Of a DNA stretch of 64,000 bases, positions 1 through 10,349 are shown one piece after another. The notes under the pieces were generated by a model, which did no database searches, was not told the DNA's origin, and worked only from the letters and a program-made list of their open reading frames with translations. Numbering within the stretch: the stretch's first letter is position 1; every line of letters starts with the position of its first letter. Location: contig NZ_JAGDFX010000001.1 in assembly GCF_017498065.1 (NCBI RefSeq), positions 124,001-188,000 of the forward strand, read 5' to 3'. Position numbers and translations under genes: made by a program. Source of the DNA: Oceanisphaera pacifica. Its GTDB lineage: Bacteria > Pseudomonadota > Gammaproteobacteria > Enterobacterales > Aeromonadaceae.

Positions 1-1867
1 TAATCGAATAAGGGCGCAGCAACTCTAACTCGTAGTCGATACCCGCAACACGGCTATCTTGATCATTAAATGCGAGAGTATTACGAAAGTAGCCCAGCTT
101 AATCTCGGCCGCCGCCCCTGTTGAGGGGAAGAATACATTATCTAGCGTGTCGTAACTAAAACGTAAATAAGGGCCAAGGGAATCCACATCCAGCTGTTGA
201 TCGAGATTACGAGTCTCAAGATCCCCAACTAAGCCTTGTACCCCCAACGCAAGTTCACTCCAAGGTTTTAAGTTATAGCCCAACTCGGTATTTAAACTCC
301 AGGTGGTGTAATCAACGTCTAAGCTGGTAAGTGGGCGAAACAGATCATATTGCGGATCATGGCTATCAAAAAAGAAGCTGCGCTGACGTTGTTCGTACTC
401 ACCGCGTAATTTCCAAAAAATATTAGCGTCAGAAATAATGGGCGTATACAGCTCTGCCGCCAGCTGTTTATTACTGCCAAAGGTCGTTTCTAGCAACCAC
501 TCTCCACCTAGCTGGTTAAAGTTAGTGCGGCGAAACTGTGCACCAATTTCATAATTTGAGCGACGAGTAAAATCGTCTTCTAAGGCAAACTTTAAGTCAA
601 TAAACCCAGGCCCCCAGCCCTTTTCGCTGGCTTGCACCGTTAGCACTTGCTCGCCACTTTGCTCATCTATGCGATAGCTCACCCGCTCAAAGGCGTCTAG
701 CGCATAGAGCCTGCGTATACCTTCTTCAAGATCTTCGGTTTGGTGAAACTGCCCAGGCACTACTCCCAATACATCACGAATGCTTTGCTCGCTAAGCTGC
801 GACTGATTATTTACTTCCACTCTATCTAGGTAAATTGCGTTAGAGCGTTGCAGTTGCGATCGCTTGTCGAGTTTCTCTGATTGATACGCAAAGTAATCTT
901 GTTCGCTTAACGATAGTCTCTGTAATTGCGCTAATACCGCTTCGGCAGCCTGCTCACCACGGCGAATAGCTTCGGGCATCAGCTTAAAGTCGCTCACGCT
1001 AATCCCCTCAATCACAGGGCTTAATAGCACATCTTGCTCTTGTAATAAGGCTATTTGACGATCGGTACTAGAGCGAGTTAAGTAATTAGTCAGCTGGCTG
1101 ACCATAGCCAGAGCACCATCTAGTTGTTCTCGCGATAACATGGCATCGCCAATATCGACCGCAATAATAATGTCAGCTCCCAACTCTCGTGCCACATCAA
1201 CCGGCAGATTATTCACCACGCCGCCGTCAGCCAGTAGACGGCCATCAATTTCGACCGGTTGTAATACTCCTGGTATCGACATAGAGGCTTGCATAGCTGT
1301 GGCTAAGTGCCCTTCTTTTAATACAACAGGAGTAACGGTTTCCATATCGGTGGCCACTGCACGAAACGGAATAGGGAGACTGTCGAAACTGTGTAAGCCA
1401 GGCAGGTTAAGAGTACTGCTGCGCAGTAAAGCGCCCATGGCTTGACCTTGAAAAAAGCCCCCTGGCAAGCTGAGTTGCCAGTTTTGATTAATGCCGATAT
1501 CGGTGCGCAATAAAAATTCATCATTTTGACGCTTACGACGCAATGACAGCGCTTCGCGACCGACTTTGTCTTGATAGCCCTGATCCCAGTCTAGGGTAAG
1601 CACCTTTTGCTCTAGCTCGTCGGCACTAAGTCCCAAGGCATACATGCCTGCCACATAGGCCCCCATACTGGTACCAGTGACAATATCAACCGGAATTCGC
1701 AGTGCTTCTAATGCCTTGATCACTCCAATATGCGCTGCCCCTTTAGCCCCACCACCGCTGAGCACCAAGCCTACTTTGGGACGCGAGCTCAATTCCATTT
1801 CAGCCGTATGTGCATAAGCAAAGCCCGCATTAAGGCACAACAGCAAACATAACAGGTAACAGCGCAT
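1..1867 (-). CDS. Patatin-like phospholipase with BamA-type surface-antigen domain (partial, C-terminus cut)
   Basis: The visible part (about 622 residues) starts with a signal peptide (MRCYLLCLLLCLNAGFAYA). A patatin domain follows with the glycine-rich oxyanion motif SGGGAKGAAHIG, the nucleophile elbow GTSMG and the catalytic Asp motif DGGVVNN near residue 215. A POTRA-like segment (about residues 315-385) and beta-strand-rich sequence typical of an Omp85/surface-antigen barrel run off the window edge. Known relatives are RssA/NTE-family proteins fused to a D15 barrel (PlpD-like), which are thought to hydrolyse lipids at the cell surface or in the periplasm. The ATG is the first codon of the signal peptide. 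No partner gene adjoins it; a chemoreceptor lies upstream on the same strand, separated by a terminator. Domain assignment is confident; the substrate is unknown. Confidence 0.9.
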   Translation of the reverse strand, partial: MRCYLLCLLLCLNAGFAYAHTAEMELSSRPKVGLVLSGGGAKGAAHIGVIKALEALRIPVDIVTGTSMGAYVAGMYALGLSADELEQKVLTLDWDQGYQDKVGREALSLRRKRQNDEFLLRTDIGINQNWQLSLPGGFFQGQAMGALLRSSTLNLPGLHSFDSLPIPFRAVATDMETVTPVVLKEGHLATAMQASMSIPGVLQPVEIDGRLLADGGVVNNLPVDVARELGADIIIAVDIGDAMLSREQLDGALAMVSQLTNYLTRSSTDRQIALLQEQDVLLSPVIEGISVSDFKLMPEAIRRGEQAAEAVLAQLQRLSLSEQDYFAYQSEKLDKRSQLQRSNAIYLDRVEVNNQSQLSEQSIRDVLGVVPGQFHQTEDLEEGIRRLYALDAFERVSYRIDEQSGEQVLTVQASEKGWGPGFIDLKFALEDDFTRRSNYEIGAQFRRTNFNQLGGEWLLETTFGSNKQLAAELYTPIISDANIFWKLRGEYEQRQRSFFFDSHDPQYDLFRPLTSLDVDYTTWSLNTELGYNLKPWSELALGVQGLVGDLETRNLDQQLDVDSLGPYLRFSYDTLDNVFFPSTGAAAEIKLGYFRNTLAFNDQDSRVAGIDYELELLRPYSI

Positions 1868-1984
1868 GATGACGGCAACTCAAGAATAACAAGGAAGACT
1901 ATTGTAAGGGGGAATGGCAAGAAGTGATAGCTGAACTAAAGATCAGCCCCGAGCGCCCGGCGCCAAGCTAAACAAAGGACGAAA

Positions 1985-2026
1985 CAAAAAAACACCGGCC
2001 TGTTTAGGGACCGGTGTTTTGTTTTT
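1985..2026. terminator. Bidirectional intrinsic terminator
   Basis: The inverted repeat ACACCGG ... CCGGTGT is flanked by an A-rich run on the left and a T-rich run on the right. It lies just downstream of the minus-strand chemoreceptor gene ending at 2064. The hairpin core resembles the two copies near 55988 and 56143. Confidence 0.75.
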
Positions 2027-2063
2027 AACTGGCAGCTTAAGGCTGACCGCTACGCAGCCAGCG

Positions 2064-3935
2064 TTAGGGCAGTTGAAACCGACTCACTAAACGCTGTAAC
2101 TCACTACCTTGACGAGCTAACTCGGCACTGGCGGCGGCCGTTTGCTCGGTGGCCGCAGAGGAGTGTTCGGCACTTTCACGAATAGTAAATACTGAACGGT
2201 TAATGTCTTCTGCAACCGTGCTTTGTTCTTCTGCCGCAGTAGCAATTTGGCTATTCATTTGCTGAATATCTGACACCGAGCTGGCAATCGCATGAATCGA
2301 CTCACCAGCCTCGTTGGCAATCACCACTGTCTCTGAGGCCATAGTGGTGCTTTCGTTCATCATCACCACTGACTGTTGCGCTTTACTTTGTAAGTTGGTG
2401 ATCAAGGTTTCAATTTCAGAAGTTGCCTCTTGAGTGCGCTGTGCCAGTGTGCGAACTTCATCGGCCACCACCGCAAAGCCTCGACCTTGCTCACCGGCAC
2501 GGGCCGCTTCTATGGCTGCATTCAGTGCCAGTAAGTTAGTTTGTTCAGCTACACCTTTAATTACATCAAGAATACCACCGATATTTAAACTCTCAGCTTC
2601 TAACTGATTAATGCTTTGCAGTGACTCTTGAATATCATCAGACAACTTACCTATTTGACCAATGGTTAAGGTCACTTTTTGGTTGCCGTCGTTGGCTTCA
2701 CTGTCGGCGGTACGGGCTGAGTCAAAGGCGGTTTCTGCATGACGAGCTACCTCTTGTACCGTGGCCGCCATTTCATTCATGGCAGTCGACACTTGCTCAA
2801 GTTCCATACGTTGCTGATTAACCCCATTGCGACTTTGCTCAGAAACCGAAGACAGCTCTTCTGCAGAGGTGGCGATAAGTGTTGAGCTTTGGCGTAAATC
2901 CCCCACCAATTGACGTAAACTTAGGGTCATGATCTGCATTTGATCCATGAGCTTACCCAGTTCGTCTTTACGGTTGTGAGTAATGTCTTGTGAAAGATCA
3001 CCCTCGGCAATACGATTCGCTTGCGTCACTAACAGGCCCAGCGGATTAACAACGCCACGCGTGATCATAATGGCAAACAAGATACCCATCGCCAAACCAA
3101 TAAGGGTGACTAAAGCAATAATAAAATTAGCCTGGGCGCTGTCTTTCTTCATGTGGTTTTGCTGTATTTCTAACAATGCTTCAGATGTACCGGCAATGCC
3201 AACTGCTTGTTTAGTAATATGTTTATCTGTGGTTTCTAAATTATCAATTATCTCGACTACCAAAGCTTGATGCTGTTGATACTGCTTAATTTCGCTCAGT
3301 ATGCTGCGAATATCTACATTAGATTGCAACGCGAGTCGCCCCTCTAACGTCTTAATTAAACGCGTCAGTCTACTAGTAATATCATCGGCCAGATCGAGTT
3401 TACGGCTTAGCGCGTAATCTTTTTGATCTAAACGCACTTTTACAAATTGCTGTACCCAGTTAAAGGCTTGATCTTCTCGTCTGCTGAATCGTTCAAGTCT
3501 TTGCTGTATAGAGCTACCAAGCACATTTAGATCGTCTAAGGTTTTATAAAAGCTGTCATTTAGCTTAACCATATTCTCTAACTCGGTATCATAAATTTGC
3601 GTACCAGTTAGGATCTCTTGGGTCATAGCTTGATCTTTCGCTTTAGTTAACAGCGTCTGAAATTCTTGTGCTGCTTCGCGGGCTTCATCAACATGAGCTC
3701 TGGCCTGCTCAAGCTGCTGGGGATCATTGTTCAACATGTAGTTTTTTTGGAAGAATCGCGCCTTACTTACTAGTAAATCAATTTCACCGGCGCGCTCTAA
3801 TTTGTCTGAACGTTCTAATACCGATGACAGCGCATAAAAGCTCACCACAGCCGTAATTAATGTGGCTACTAATACTAAAGCAAACCCTAAGGTAAGCTTG
3901 GCTCTAACACTTAAGTGACCTAGTTTAGATAACAT
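2064..3935 (-). CDS. Methyl-accepting chemotaxis protein with HBM-type sensor domain
   Basis: 623-residue chemoreceptor. A transmembrane helix at about residues 14-36 precedes a long all-helical periplasmic sensor region (about 40-270) with the spacing of helical bimodular (HBM) domains, as in McpS-type receptors for TCA-cycle acids. A second transmembrane helix (about 273-295), a HAMP domain and the cytoplasmic signalling hairpin follow. The hairpin tip near residues 485-515 carries the conserved [19 protein letters not shown] and FAVVADEVR sequences that contact CheA and CheW. There is no C-terminal NWETF-like pentapeptide. The gene is monocistronic with its own terminator at 1985-2026. The HBM assignment is by pattern, so the ligand is inferred only. 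Confidence 0.92.
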   Translation of the reverse strand: MLSKLGHLSVRAKLTLGFALVLVATLITAVVSFYALSSVLERSDKLERAGEIDLLVSKARFFQKNYMLNNDPQQLEQARAHVDEAREAAQEFQTLLTKAKDQAMTQEILTGTQIYDTELENMVKLNDSFYKTLDDLNVLGSSIQQRLERFSRREDQAFNWVQQFVKVRLDQKDYALSRKLDLADDITSRLTRLIKTLEGRLALQSNVDIRSILSEIKQYQQHQALVVEIIDNLETTDKHITKQAVGIAGTSEALLEIQQNHMKKDSAQANFIIALVTLIGLAMGILFAIMITRGVVNPLGLLVTQANRIAEGDLSQDITHNRKDELGKLMDQMQIMTLSLRQLVGDLRQSSTLIATSAEELSSVSEQSRNGVNQQRMELEQVSTAMNEMAATVQEVARHAETAFDSARTADSEANDGNQKVTLTIGQIGKLSDDIQESLQSINQLEAESLNIGGILDVIKGVAEQTNLLALNAAIEAARAGEQGRGFAVVADEVRTLAQRTQEATSEIETLITNLQSKAQQSVVMMNESTTMASETVVIANEAGESIHAIASSVSDIQQMNSQIATAAEEQSTVAEDINRSVFTIRESAEHSSAATEQTAAASAELARQGSELQRLVSRFQLP

Positions 3936-4100
3936 CTTTATTCCCCATACCCTTTGGTCAGTTTCCTATTCATCCGTAGCGCACCACATCAAACAAGCTA
4001 CAAATGAGGCTTTGTCATACCTTTATTTATCCTAGAAGACTTTGCTCACTTTTACTAATCCTGATGCTAAGTTCTGCATGCTACAGCACATTAGCAACAA

Positions 4101-4126
4101 AAACGCCCAGCTTAAGCTGGGCGTTT
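4101..4126 (-). terminator. Intrinsic terminator of the pyruvate dehydrogenase operon
   Basis: A perfect 26-bp palindrome (AAACGCCCAGC arms around TTAA) sits 22 bp downstream of the lpd stop codon and is followed on the minus strand by a short T-rich tract. Confidence 0.85.
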
Positions 4127-4147
4127 AAATTTATCAGTTAAAGAAGC

Positions 4148-5572
4148 TTACTTCTTTTTGGCTTTTGCGTTTGGCATATCGGTAATAGAACCTTCAAATA
4201 CCTCGGCGGCCATCCCCACAGATTCATGCAGAGTTGGGTGAGCATGAATGGTCAATGCGATATCTTCAGCATCGGCACCCATTTCAATAGCTAAACCAAT
4301 TTCGCCCAATAGCTCACCGGCGTTAGTACCAATTGTGGCACCACCCAATACGCGGTTGGTTTCTTTATCGAAAATCAGTTTAGTCATACCAAAAGCAGAG
4401 TCAGAAGCGATAGCTCGTCCTGATGCTGCCCATGGGAAGCTGGCCACTTCAACCTTCAAGCCTTGCTCTTTGGCTTCTTTCTCAGTGACACCTACCCAAG
4501 CAACTTCAGGTTCGGTGTAGGCGATGGAAGGGATCACTTTAGGATCAAAGTAATGCTTCAGGCCTGAAATCACTTCGGCTGCAACGTGACCTTCATGCAC
4601 CCCTTTGTGTGCCAACATAGGTTGACCCACAATATCGCCGATGGCGTGAATGTGTGGCACGTTAGTACGCATTTGCTTATCGACGCGAATAAAGCCGCGC
4701 TCATCCACTTCAACACCGGCTTTTTCAGCATCGAGCAGTTTACCGTTAGGTACACGGCCAATGGCGACTAATACGGCATCGTAAACTGTGGTTTCGCTCT
4801 CGCCTTTCTTGTCTTCCATGGTTACGTGAATGCCATCATCTTTGGCTTCAACAGCAGTAACCTTGGTTTCTAACTTGAGGTTGAACTTATCTTTCACCTG
4901 TTTGGTGTAGATCTTGATCAAGTCTTTATCAGCAGCAGGAATAACTTGGTCGAACATTTCAACCACGTCAATCTGAGAGCCGAGCGAGTAGTATACAGTG
5001 CCCATTTCTAGGCCGATAATACCGCCGCCCATGACCAACAGCTTTTCAGGTACTTCACGCAATTCTAGTGCGCCTGTTGAATCCCAAACACGCGGATCTT
5101 CGTGCGGAATAAACGGCAACTGGATCGGACGTGAACCCGCAGCAATAATGGCGTTATCAAAGTTGATGGTGGTGTTACCTTCTTCACCTTCAACTTCTAG
5201 GGTGTTAGCACCCGTAAATTTACCGTAACCGTTAACCACTTTTACTTTACGCATTTTAGCCATGCCACCCAAACCTTGGGTAAGCTGACCAATAACATCG
5301 TCTTTGTGGTTGCGGATTTTATCTAGATCGACAGTCGGCTCAGCAAACGTAACGCCGTGGCTGCCCATCATTTTGGCTTCTTCCATTACTTTAGCGATGT
5401 GCAATAACGCTTTAGAAGGAATACAACCTACGTTTAAACATACCCCGCCTAGAGTTGAGTAACGCTCAACCAATACGGTTTCTAGCCCCAGATCGGCGGC
5501 ACGGAAAGCAGCTGAATAACCGGCAGGGCCTGAGCCCAATACCACAACCTGAGCTTTAACTTCTTGACTCAT
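4148..5572 (-). CDS. lpdA: Dihydrolipoyl dehydrogenase (E3 of pyruvate and 2-oxoglutarate dehydrogenases)
   Basis: 474-residue flavoprotein disulfide oxidoreductase that reoxidises dihydrolipoamide using NAD+. The N-terminal FAD motif GSGPAGYSAA is followed by the redox-active pair in GGVCLNVGCIPSK (about Cys45/Cys50), an NAD-binding motif GGGIIGLEMG near residue 185, and the C-terminal catalytic HAHPTLHE motif. Length matches E. coli Lpd (474). It is the last gene of the pdhR-aceE-aceF-lpd cluster, about 150 bp after aceF with a hairpin between them (5691-5716), so it may also have its own promoter to serve other dehydrogenase complexes. The preceding gene order makes the assignment secure. 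Confidence 0.98.
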   Translation of the reverse strand: MSQEVKAQVVVLGSGPAGYSAAFRAADLGLETVLVERYSTLGGVCLNVGCIPSKALLHIAKVMEEAKMMGSHGVTFAEPTVDLDKIRNHKDDVIGQLTQGLGGMAKMRKVKVVNGYGKFTGANTLEVEGEEGNTTINFDNAIIAAGSRPIQLPFIPHEDPRVWDSTGALELREVPEKLLVMGGGIIGLEMGTVYYSLGSQIDVVEMFDQVIPAADKDLIKIYTKQVKDKFNLKLETKVTAVEAKDDGIHVTMEDKKGESETTVYDAVLVAIGRVPNGKLLDAEKAGVEVDERGFIRVDKQMRTNVPHIHAIGDIVGQPMLAHKGVHEGHVAAEVISGLKHYFDPKVIPSIAYTEPEVAWVGVTEKEAKEQGLKVEVASFPWAASGRAIASDSAFGMTKLIFDKETNRVLGGATIGTNAGELLGEIGLAIEMGADAEDIALTIHAHPTLHESVGMAAEVFEGSITDMPNAKAKKK

Positions 5573-5690
5573 GGTGACCTCTATTATGATTTTTAGCCCC
5601 GTTCAAGCGCTGGCTGCTAAAGCCTAGACTCAATACGACCACACAAATGAAACGAGCTAAAGTTTACTGTTCTGTATTAGAAAAGAAAGT

Positions 5691-5716
5691 AAAAAGGCGG
5701 GCAAATGCCCGCCTTG
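5691..5716 (-). terminator. Hairpin between aceF and lpd
   Basis: The inverted repeat AAGGCGGGC/GCCCGCCTT with an AAAT loop lies 6 bp past the aceF stop, and the minus strand continues with TTTTTACTTTC. It looks like an intrinsic, possibly partial, terminator that would lower lpd expression relative to aceEF. Confidence 0.75.
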
Positions 5717-5721
5717 TCACA

Positions 5722-7614
5722 TTAAAGGGCTAAACGACGAAGGTCATTTAACACACCACTTAGCGTGGTAATGAAACGAGCACCATCGGCGCCGTCAATC
5801 ACACGGTGGTCATAAGACAGAGCCAGTGGCTGAATTAAGCGAGGCTCAAATTCTTTACCGTTCCAAACTGGCTTAATGCCTGATTTAGATACGCCCAAAA
5901 TAGCCACTTCAGGTGCGTTCACGATAGGCGTGAACTGAGTGCCACCAATGCCGCCTAACGACGAAATAGTGAAACAACCACCTTGCATGTCGGCGCCTTT
6001 CAGCTTGCCTTCACGGGCTTTCTTGGAGATTTCGCCAAGTTCAATGGCCAGATCACGAATGCCTTTTTTGTTAACATCGCGTACTACAGGTACAACCAAG
6101 CCGTTTGGCGTATCAACCGCTACACCAATGTGGATGTACTTCTTCATGATCAATGACTGTTCGTCGTCTGATAATGAAGAACAGAACTTAGGATACGCTT
6201 CTAAGGTTTTCGCAACCGCCTTCATGATGAAGATCAGCGGAGAAATCTTGTAACCCAGCTTCTGCTTTTCAGCAATGGCGTTCTCCGATTTACGGAACGC
6301 TTCCAGCTCTGTGATATCAGTTTCGTCAAACTGCGTAACATGAGGGATTTTAACCCAGTTACGGTGCAGGTTCGGACCCGAAATCTTTTGAATACGCGTC
6401 ATGGCAACTTCTTCAACTTCACCAAACTTGGCAAAGTCTACTTTTGGCCAGGCCAGTACCGACATACCACCGCCAGCAACGGCAACACCCGCAGGTTGAC
6501 CCGCAACTTGCTTGATAATGCCTTTAACATAGCCTTGTACGTCTTCTTTAAGAATACGGCTCTTAGGACCGGTTGCGGCAACCTTAGACAGGTCGACACC
6601 AAATTCACGGGCCAAGCGGCGTACCACAGGCGTGGCATGTACATAAGCGTTGTTTTCAACAAACTCGCTTTGTGCAGCCGGAGCAGCTGGCGCTGCTTGT
6701 GCTTTAGGTGCCTCGGCTTTAGCCGGTGCAGGTTCAGCAGCAGGCGCTTGCGCTTTAGGCGCAGGGGCGGCTTCTGTTACTTCAAATACCATCACTAATG
6801 ATCCGGTATTAACCTTATCACCTACGGCAATCTTAATTTCTTTAACTACACCAGCAAAGGGTGCAGGTACTTCCATGGCCGCTTTGTCGCCTTCTACGTT
6901 GAGAATCGACTGTTCAGCTTCAACAGTATCACCAACAGCAACCATAACCTCAGTGACTTCAACTTCGTCACCGCCAATGTCAGGCACGTTGACATCTTTA
7001 GCTTGGGCCGCAGCAGGAGCCACGGGGGTCGCTGTAGGTGCAGACTCAGCAGGAGCAGAAGCAGCAGATTCGCCCGCCACTTCGAAAACCATGATTTGTG
7101 AGCCAGTTTTCACTGTATCGCCCACAGCAACCAAGATTTCAACGATTTTACCGGCAGCAGGAGACGGAATTTCCATAGAGGCTTTATCGCCCTCTACGCC
7201 AATCAGCGTCTGCTCTTCTTCTACCACATCGCCCACTGCAACGTTGATTTCGGTGACTTCAACGTCGTCGTCACCAATATCTGGCACAGCGATTTCTTGG
7301 CGAGAAGCACTGGCAGGTGCAGCACTTTCTGCTTTGGCAGCAGGGGCTTGTTCTTGCTCAGCTGGGGCGGCAGCGCCGCCCTCTTCCGCTTCAAAAACCA
7401 TGATTAATGAACCGGTATTAATACCGTCACCAACAGCTACTTTAATTTCTTTAACCACACCCGCGCTTGGGGCCGGTATTTCCATGGAGGCTTTGTCGCC
7501 TTCCACGGTGAGTAGTGACTGCTCTTCTTCTACACGGTCACCTATGGCCACCATGATCTCGGTCACTTCTACCTCGTCTGCGCCGATATCTGGCACCAGA
7601 ATATCTTTAGACAT
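5722..7614 (-). CDS. aceF: Dihydrolipoyl acetyltransferase E2 with three lipoyl domains
   Basis: 630-residue core of the pyruvate dehydrogenase complex, which transfers acetyl groups from lipoyl-lysine to CoA. Three lipoyl domains are visible, each with the lipoylation site [10 protein letters not shown] or [10 protein letters not shown] (first Lys at residue 41), separated by long Ala/Pro-rich linkers. A peripheral-subunit-binding domain ([17 protein letters not shown]) precedes the catalytic domain ending with the active-site [12 protein letters not shown] motif. Three lipoyl domains and about 630 residues match the E. coli enzyme. It follows aceE by 10 bp and is surely cotranscribed. The long open frame on the opposite strand (6650-7795) is an artefact of the GC-rich linkers. 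Confidence 0.98.
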   Translation of the reverse strand: MSKDILVPDIGADEVEVTEIMVAIGDRVEEEQSLLTVEGDKASMEIPAPSAGVVKEIKVAVGDGINTGSLIMVFEAEEGGAAAPAEQEQAPAAKAESAAPASASRQEIAVPDIGDDDVEVTEINVAVGDVVEEEQTLIGVEGDKASMEIPSPAAGKIVEILVAVGDTVKTGSQIMVFEVAGESAASAPAESAPTATPVAPAAAQAKDVNVPDIGGDEVEVTEVMVAVGDTVEAEQSILNVEGDKAAMEVPAPFAGVVKEIKIAVGDKVNTGSLVMVFEVTEAAPAPKAQAPAAEPAPAKAEAPKAQAAPAAPAAQSEFVENNAYVHATPVVRRLAREFGVDLSKVAATGPKSRILKEDVQGYVKGIIKQVAGQPAGVAVAGGGMSVLAWPKVDFAKFGEVEEVAMTRIQKISGPNLHRNWVKIPHVTQFDETDITELEAFRKSENAIAEKQKLGYKISPLIFIMKAVAKTLEAYPKFCSSLSDDEQSLIMKKYIHIGVAVDTPNGLVVPVVRDVNKKGIRDLAIELGEISKKAREGKLKGADMQGGCFTISSLGGIGGTQFTPIVNAPEVAILGVSKSGIKPVWNGKEFEPRLIQPLALSYDHRVIDGADGARFITTLSGVLNDLRRLAL

Positions 7615-7624
7615 GTATTACCCC

Positions 7625-10285
7625 TTATGCGTACAGCGGGTTGATCTTATCAGCGTCGATACCGTACTTCTCAATGGCATCAGCAACTACTTTTTTGTCA
7701 ATCGTGCCTTGTTTGGCCAACTCATTCAGTGCAGCAAGTACAATGTAGTGCTTGTTGACTTCAAAGTGACGACGCAAGTTATCACGGCTGTCTGAACGAC
7801 CAAAACCATCAGTACCCAGTACTTTATAGCTTTCTGACGGCATGAAGGCGCGAACTTGTTCTGCGTAGTTCTTCATGTAGTCGGTGGCCGCAATGGCAGG
7901 CTCGCTACCCATTACTTGAGCGATGTAAGGTACACGCGCTTCTTCAGTTGGGTGCAGCATATTCCAACGCTCAACGTCTTGACCGTCACGGGTCAGTTCG
8001 TTAAATGAAGGCACACTGTATACGTCAGAACCAATACCGTACTCTTCAGACAGAATAGCCGCTGCATCACGCACATCAGTTAAGATTGTGCCTGAACCCA
8101 TTAACTGAACTTTACCTTTATCACCCGCAACTGTATCTAGCTTGTAGATACCCTTACGAATACCTTCTTCTACGCCTTCTGGCATAGCAGGCTGATGGTA
8201 GTTTTCGTTCAGCGTAGTAATGTAGTAGTAGATGTTCTCTGGGTTCTCGCCATACATACGACGTAGACCGTCTTGTACGATAACCGCTACTTCATACACG
8301 TAGGTTGGATCGTAAGTGATACAGTTTGGGATAACGCTCGCTTGAATATGGCTGTGGCCATCTTCGTGCTGTAGACCTTCACCGTTTAGCGTAGTACGAC
8401 CTGACGTACCACCAATCATAAATCCACGGGCTTGTTGGTCACCGGCAGCCCAGCATAAATCGCCTACACGTTGGAAACCGAACATCGAGTAGTAGATGTA
8501 GAACGGGATCATCGGGAAGTCGTTGGTGCTGTAAGAAGTAGCAGCCGCTAACCATGAAGAAGTTGCACCCAGCTCGTTGATACCTTCTTGCAGGACCTGG
8601 CCTTTGATGTCTTCTTTGTAGTAAGCCACTTGCTCACGGTCTTGCGGCGTGTATTGCTGGCCGTTCGGGCTGTAAATGCCGATTTGACGGAACAGACCTT
8701 CCATACCAAAAGTACGAGCTTCATCGGCCAAAATTGGCACAATACGCTCACCAATGGACTTGTTCTTGAGCATAATGTTTAAGGCACGCACAAAGGCCAT
8801 GGTAGTAGACACTTCACGCTTTTGCTCACCCAGCAAAGATTCAAACTCAGACAGCTCAGGAATTTCCAACTGTTGAGTTGATTGCTCTAGGCGCTGTGGC
8901 ACGTAGCCTTTAAGGGCTTTACGGCGCGTGTGCAGGTATTCATACTCACGCGTGCCTTCTTTAATCTCGATATAAGGCAAGTCAGCAATATTGTCATCGC
9001 TTACTTCTAGGTTAAAACGGTCGCGGAAGTGTTTAACTGCCGACATGTCCATGTTTTTAACCTGGTGGGCAATGTTCTTGCCTTCAGCCGCGTCACCCAT
9101 GCCGTAACCTTTGATGGTTTTGGCAAGAATAACGGTTGGCTTACCTTTGGTTTCGGCAGCGTTTTTGTATGCAGCATACATTTTAGCCGGATCGTGACCA
9201 CCACGATTAAGAGAGAAAATCTCTTCGTCGGTCATACCTTTAACCAACTCGAGCGTCTCTGGGTACTTACCGAAGAAGTGCTCACGAACGTAGGCGCCAT
9301 CTTTAGACTTAAAGGTCTGATAGTCACCATCTACGGTTTCGTTCATTAGCTGTACTAGCTTGCCGCTCTTATCTTTCTCGATAAGTTCGTCCCAACGGCG
9401 GCCCCAAATCACCTTAACCACGTTCCAGCCAGCACCGTTAAAGATACCGTCTAGCTCGTCGATAATTTTACCGTTACCAATAACAGGGCCATCTAAGCGC
9501 TGTAGGTTACAGTTGATGACGAAGCACAGGTTGTCTAACTTCTCACGAGCCGCAATGGTGATCACACCCTTGGACTCTGGCTCATCCATTTCACCGTCGC
9601 CTAGGTAAGCGTATACGCGCTGCTCAGAGCAGTCTTTTAGGCCACGGTTTGTTAAATACTTTAAGAAACGTGCTTGATAGATGGCGTTTAGTGGACCCAA
9701 GCCCATAGATACGGTAGGGAACTGCCAAAAGTCAGGCATCAGTTTCGGGTGCGGATAAGAAGGAATACCTTTGCCGTCTACTTCTTGACGGAACATATCC
9801 AACTGATCAGCCGTTAAACGGCCTTCTGCAAAGGCACGGGCGTAGATGCCTGGCGAGATATGACCTTGGAAGAATACCAAGTCACCGCCGTCTTTTTCGT
9901 TAGGCGCGCGGTAGAAGTGGTTGAAGCCCACTTCGTACATGGTGGCACTGGACGAATAAGAGGCCATGTGACCACCTAAGTCCAAGTCTTTTCTTGAAGC
10001 GCGCAGTACGATCATCACTGAGTTCCAGCGGATAATAGCGCGGATACGACGTTCCAGATCCCAGTTGCCCGGATACTCAGGCTCGTCTCCAGACTTAATG
10101 CTGTTTACGTAATCTGAGTGGGCATTTCTGGCCACAGCAACACCGGATTTAATGGCTTTCGTGGTGAGACGCTCATAAATATATTGTGCGCGCTCAGGTC
10201 CTTCTTGACGGATCAACGATTCAAGAGAGTCTAACCACTCTTGAGTTTCTATTGAATCCACATCATTATTCAGGATATCAGACAT
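7625..10285 (-). CDS. aceE: Pyruvate dehydrogenase E1 component (homodimeric type)
   Basis: 886-residue thiamine-diphosphate enzyme (E. coli 887) that decarboxylates pyruvate and acetylates the lipoyl groups of AceF. The ThDP/Mg motif GDGEMDEPESKG ... INCNLQRLDGPV is near residues 230-265. The sequence is collinear with the single-chain gammaproteobacterial E1 rather than the alpha/beta type. The gene starts 64 bp downstream of pdhR, as in E. coli, and belongs to the PdhR-controlled operon. No second promoter is obvious in the short spacer. Confidence 0.98.
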   Translation of the reverse strand: MSDILNNDVDSIETQEWLDSLESLIRQEGPERAQYIYERLTTKAIKSGVAVARNAHSDYVNSIKSGDEPEYPGNWDLERRIRAIIRWNSVMIVLRASRKDLDLGGHMASYSSSATMYEVGFNHFYRAPNEKDGGDLVFFQGHISPGIYARAFAEGRLTADQLDMFRQEVDGKGIPSYPHPKLMPDFWQFPTVSMGLGPLNAIYQARFLKYLTNRGLKDCSEQRVYAYLGDGEMDEPESKGVITIAAREKLDNLCFVINCNLQRLDGPVIGNGKIIDELDGIFNGAGWNVVKVIWGRRWDELIEKDKSGKLVQLMNETVDGDYQTFKSKDGAYVREHFFGKYPETLELVKGMTDEEIFSLNRGGHDPAKMYAAYKNAAETKGKPTVILAKTIKGYGMGDAAEGKNIAHQVKNMDMSAVKHFRDRFNLEVSDDNIADLPYIEIKEGTREYEYLHTRRKALKGYVPQRLEQSTQQLEIPELSEFESLLGEQKREVSTTMAFVRALNIMLKNKSIGERIVPILADEARTFGMEGLFRQIGIYSPNGQQYTPQDREQVAYYKEDIKGQVLQEGINELGATSSWLAAATSYSTNDFPMIPFYIYYSMFGFQRVGDLCWAAGDQQARGFMIGGTSGRTTLNGEGLQHEDGHSHIQASVIPNCITYDPTYVYEVAVIVQDGLRRMYGENPENIYYYITTLNENYHQPAMPEGVEEGIRKGIYKLDTVAGDKGKVQLMGSGTILTDVRDAAAILSEEYGIGSDVYSVPSFNELTRDGQDVERWNMLHPTEEARVPYIAQVMGSEPAIAATDYMKNYAEQVRAFMPSESYKVLGTDGFGRSDSRDNLRRHFEVNKHYIVLAALNELAKQGTIDKKVVADAIEKYGIDADKINPLYA

Positions 10286-10349
10286 GGCTGTTTCCTATCT
10301 CGTTTGGGGCACCTGCCCATGGGTTCATCATTGCCGAAGGCATTGTTTG

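Noticed and set aside
6650..7795. 381-codon frame on the plus strand
   Set aside because: Antisense to the GC-rich lipoyl-domain linkers of aceF; Ala/Ser/Thr low complexity, no ribosome site, no family.
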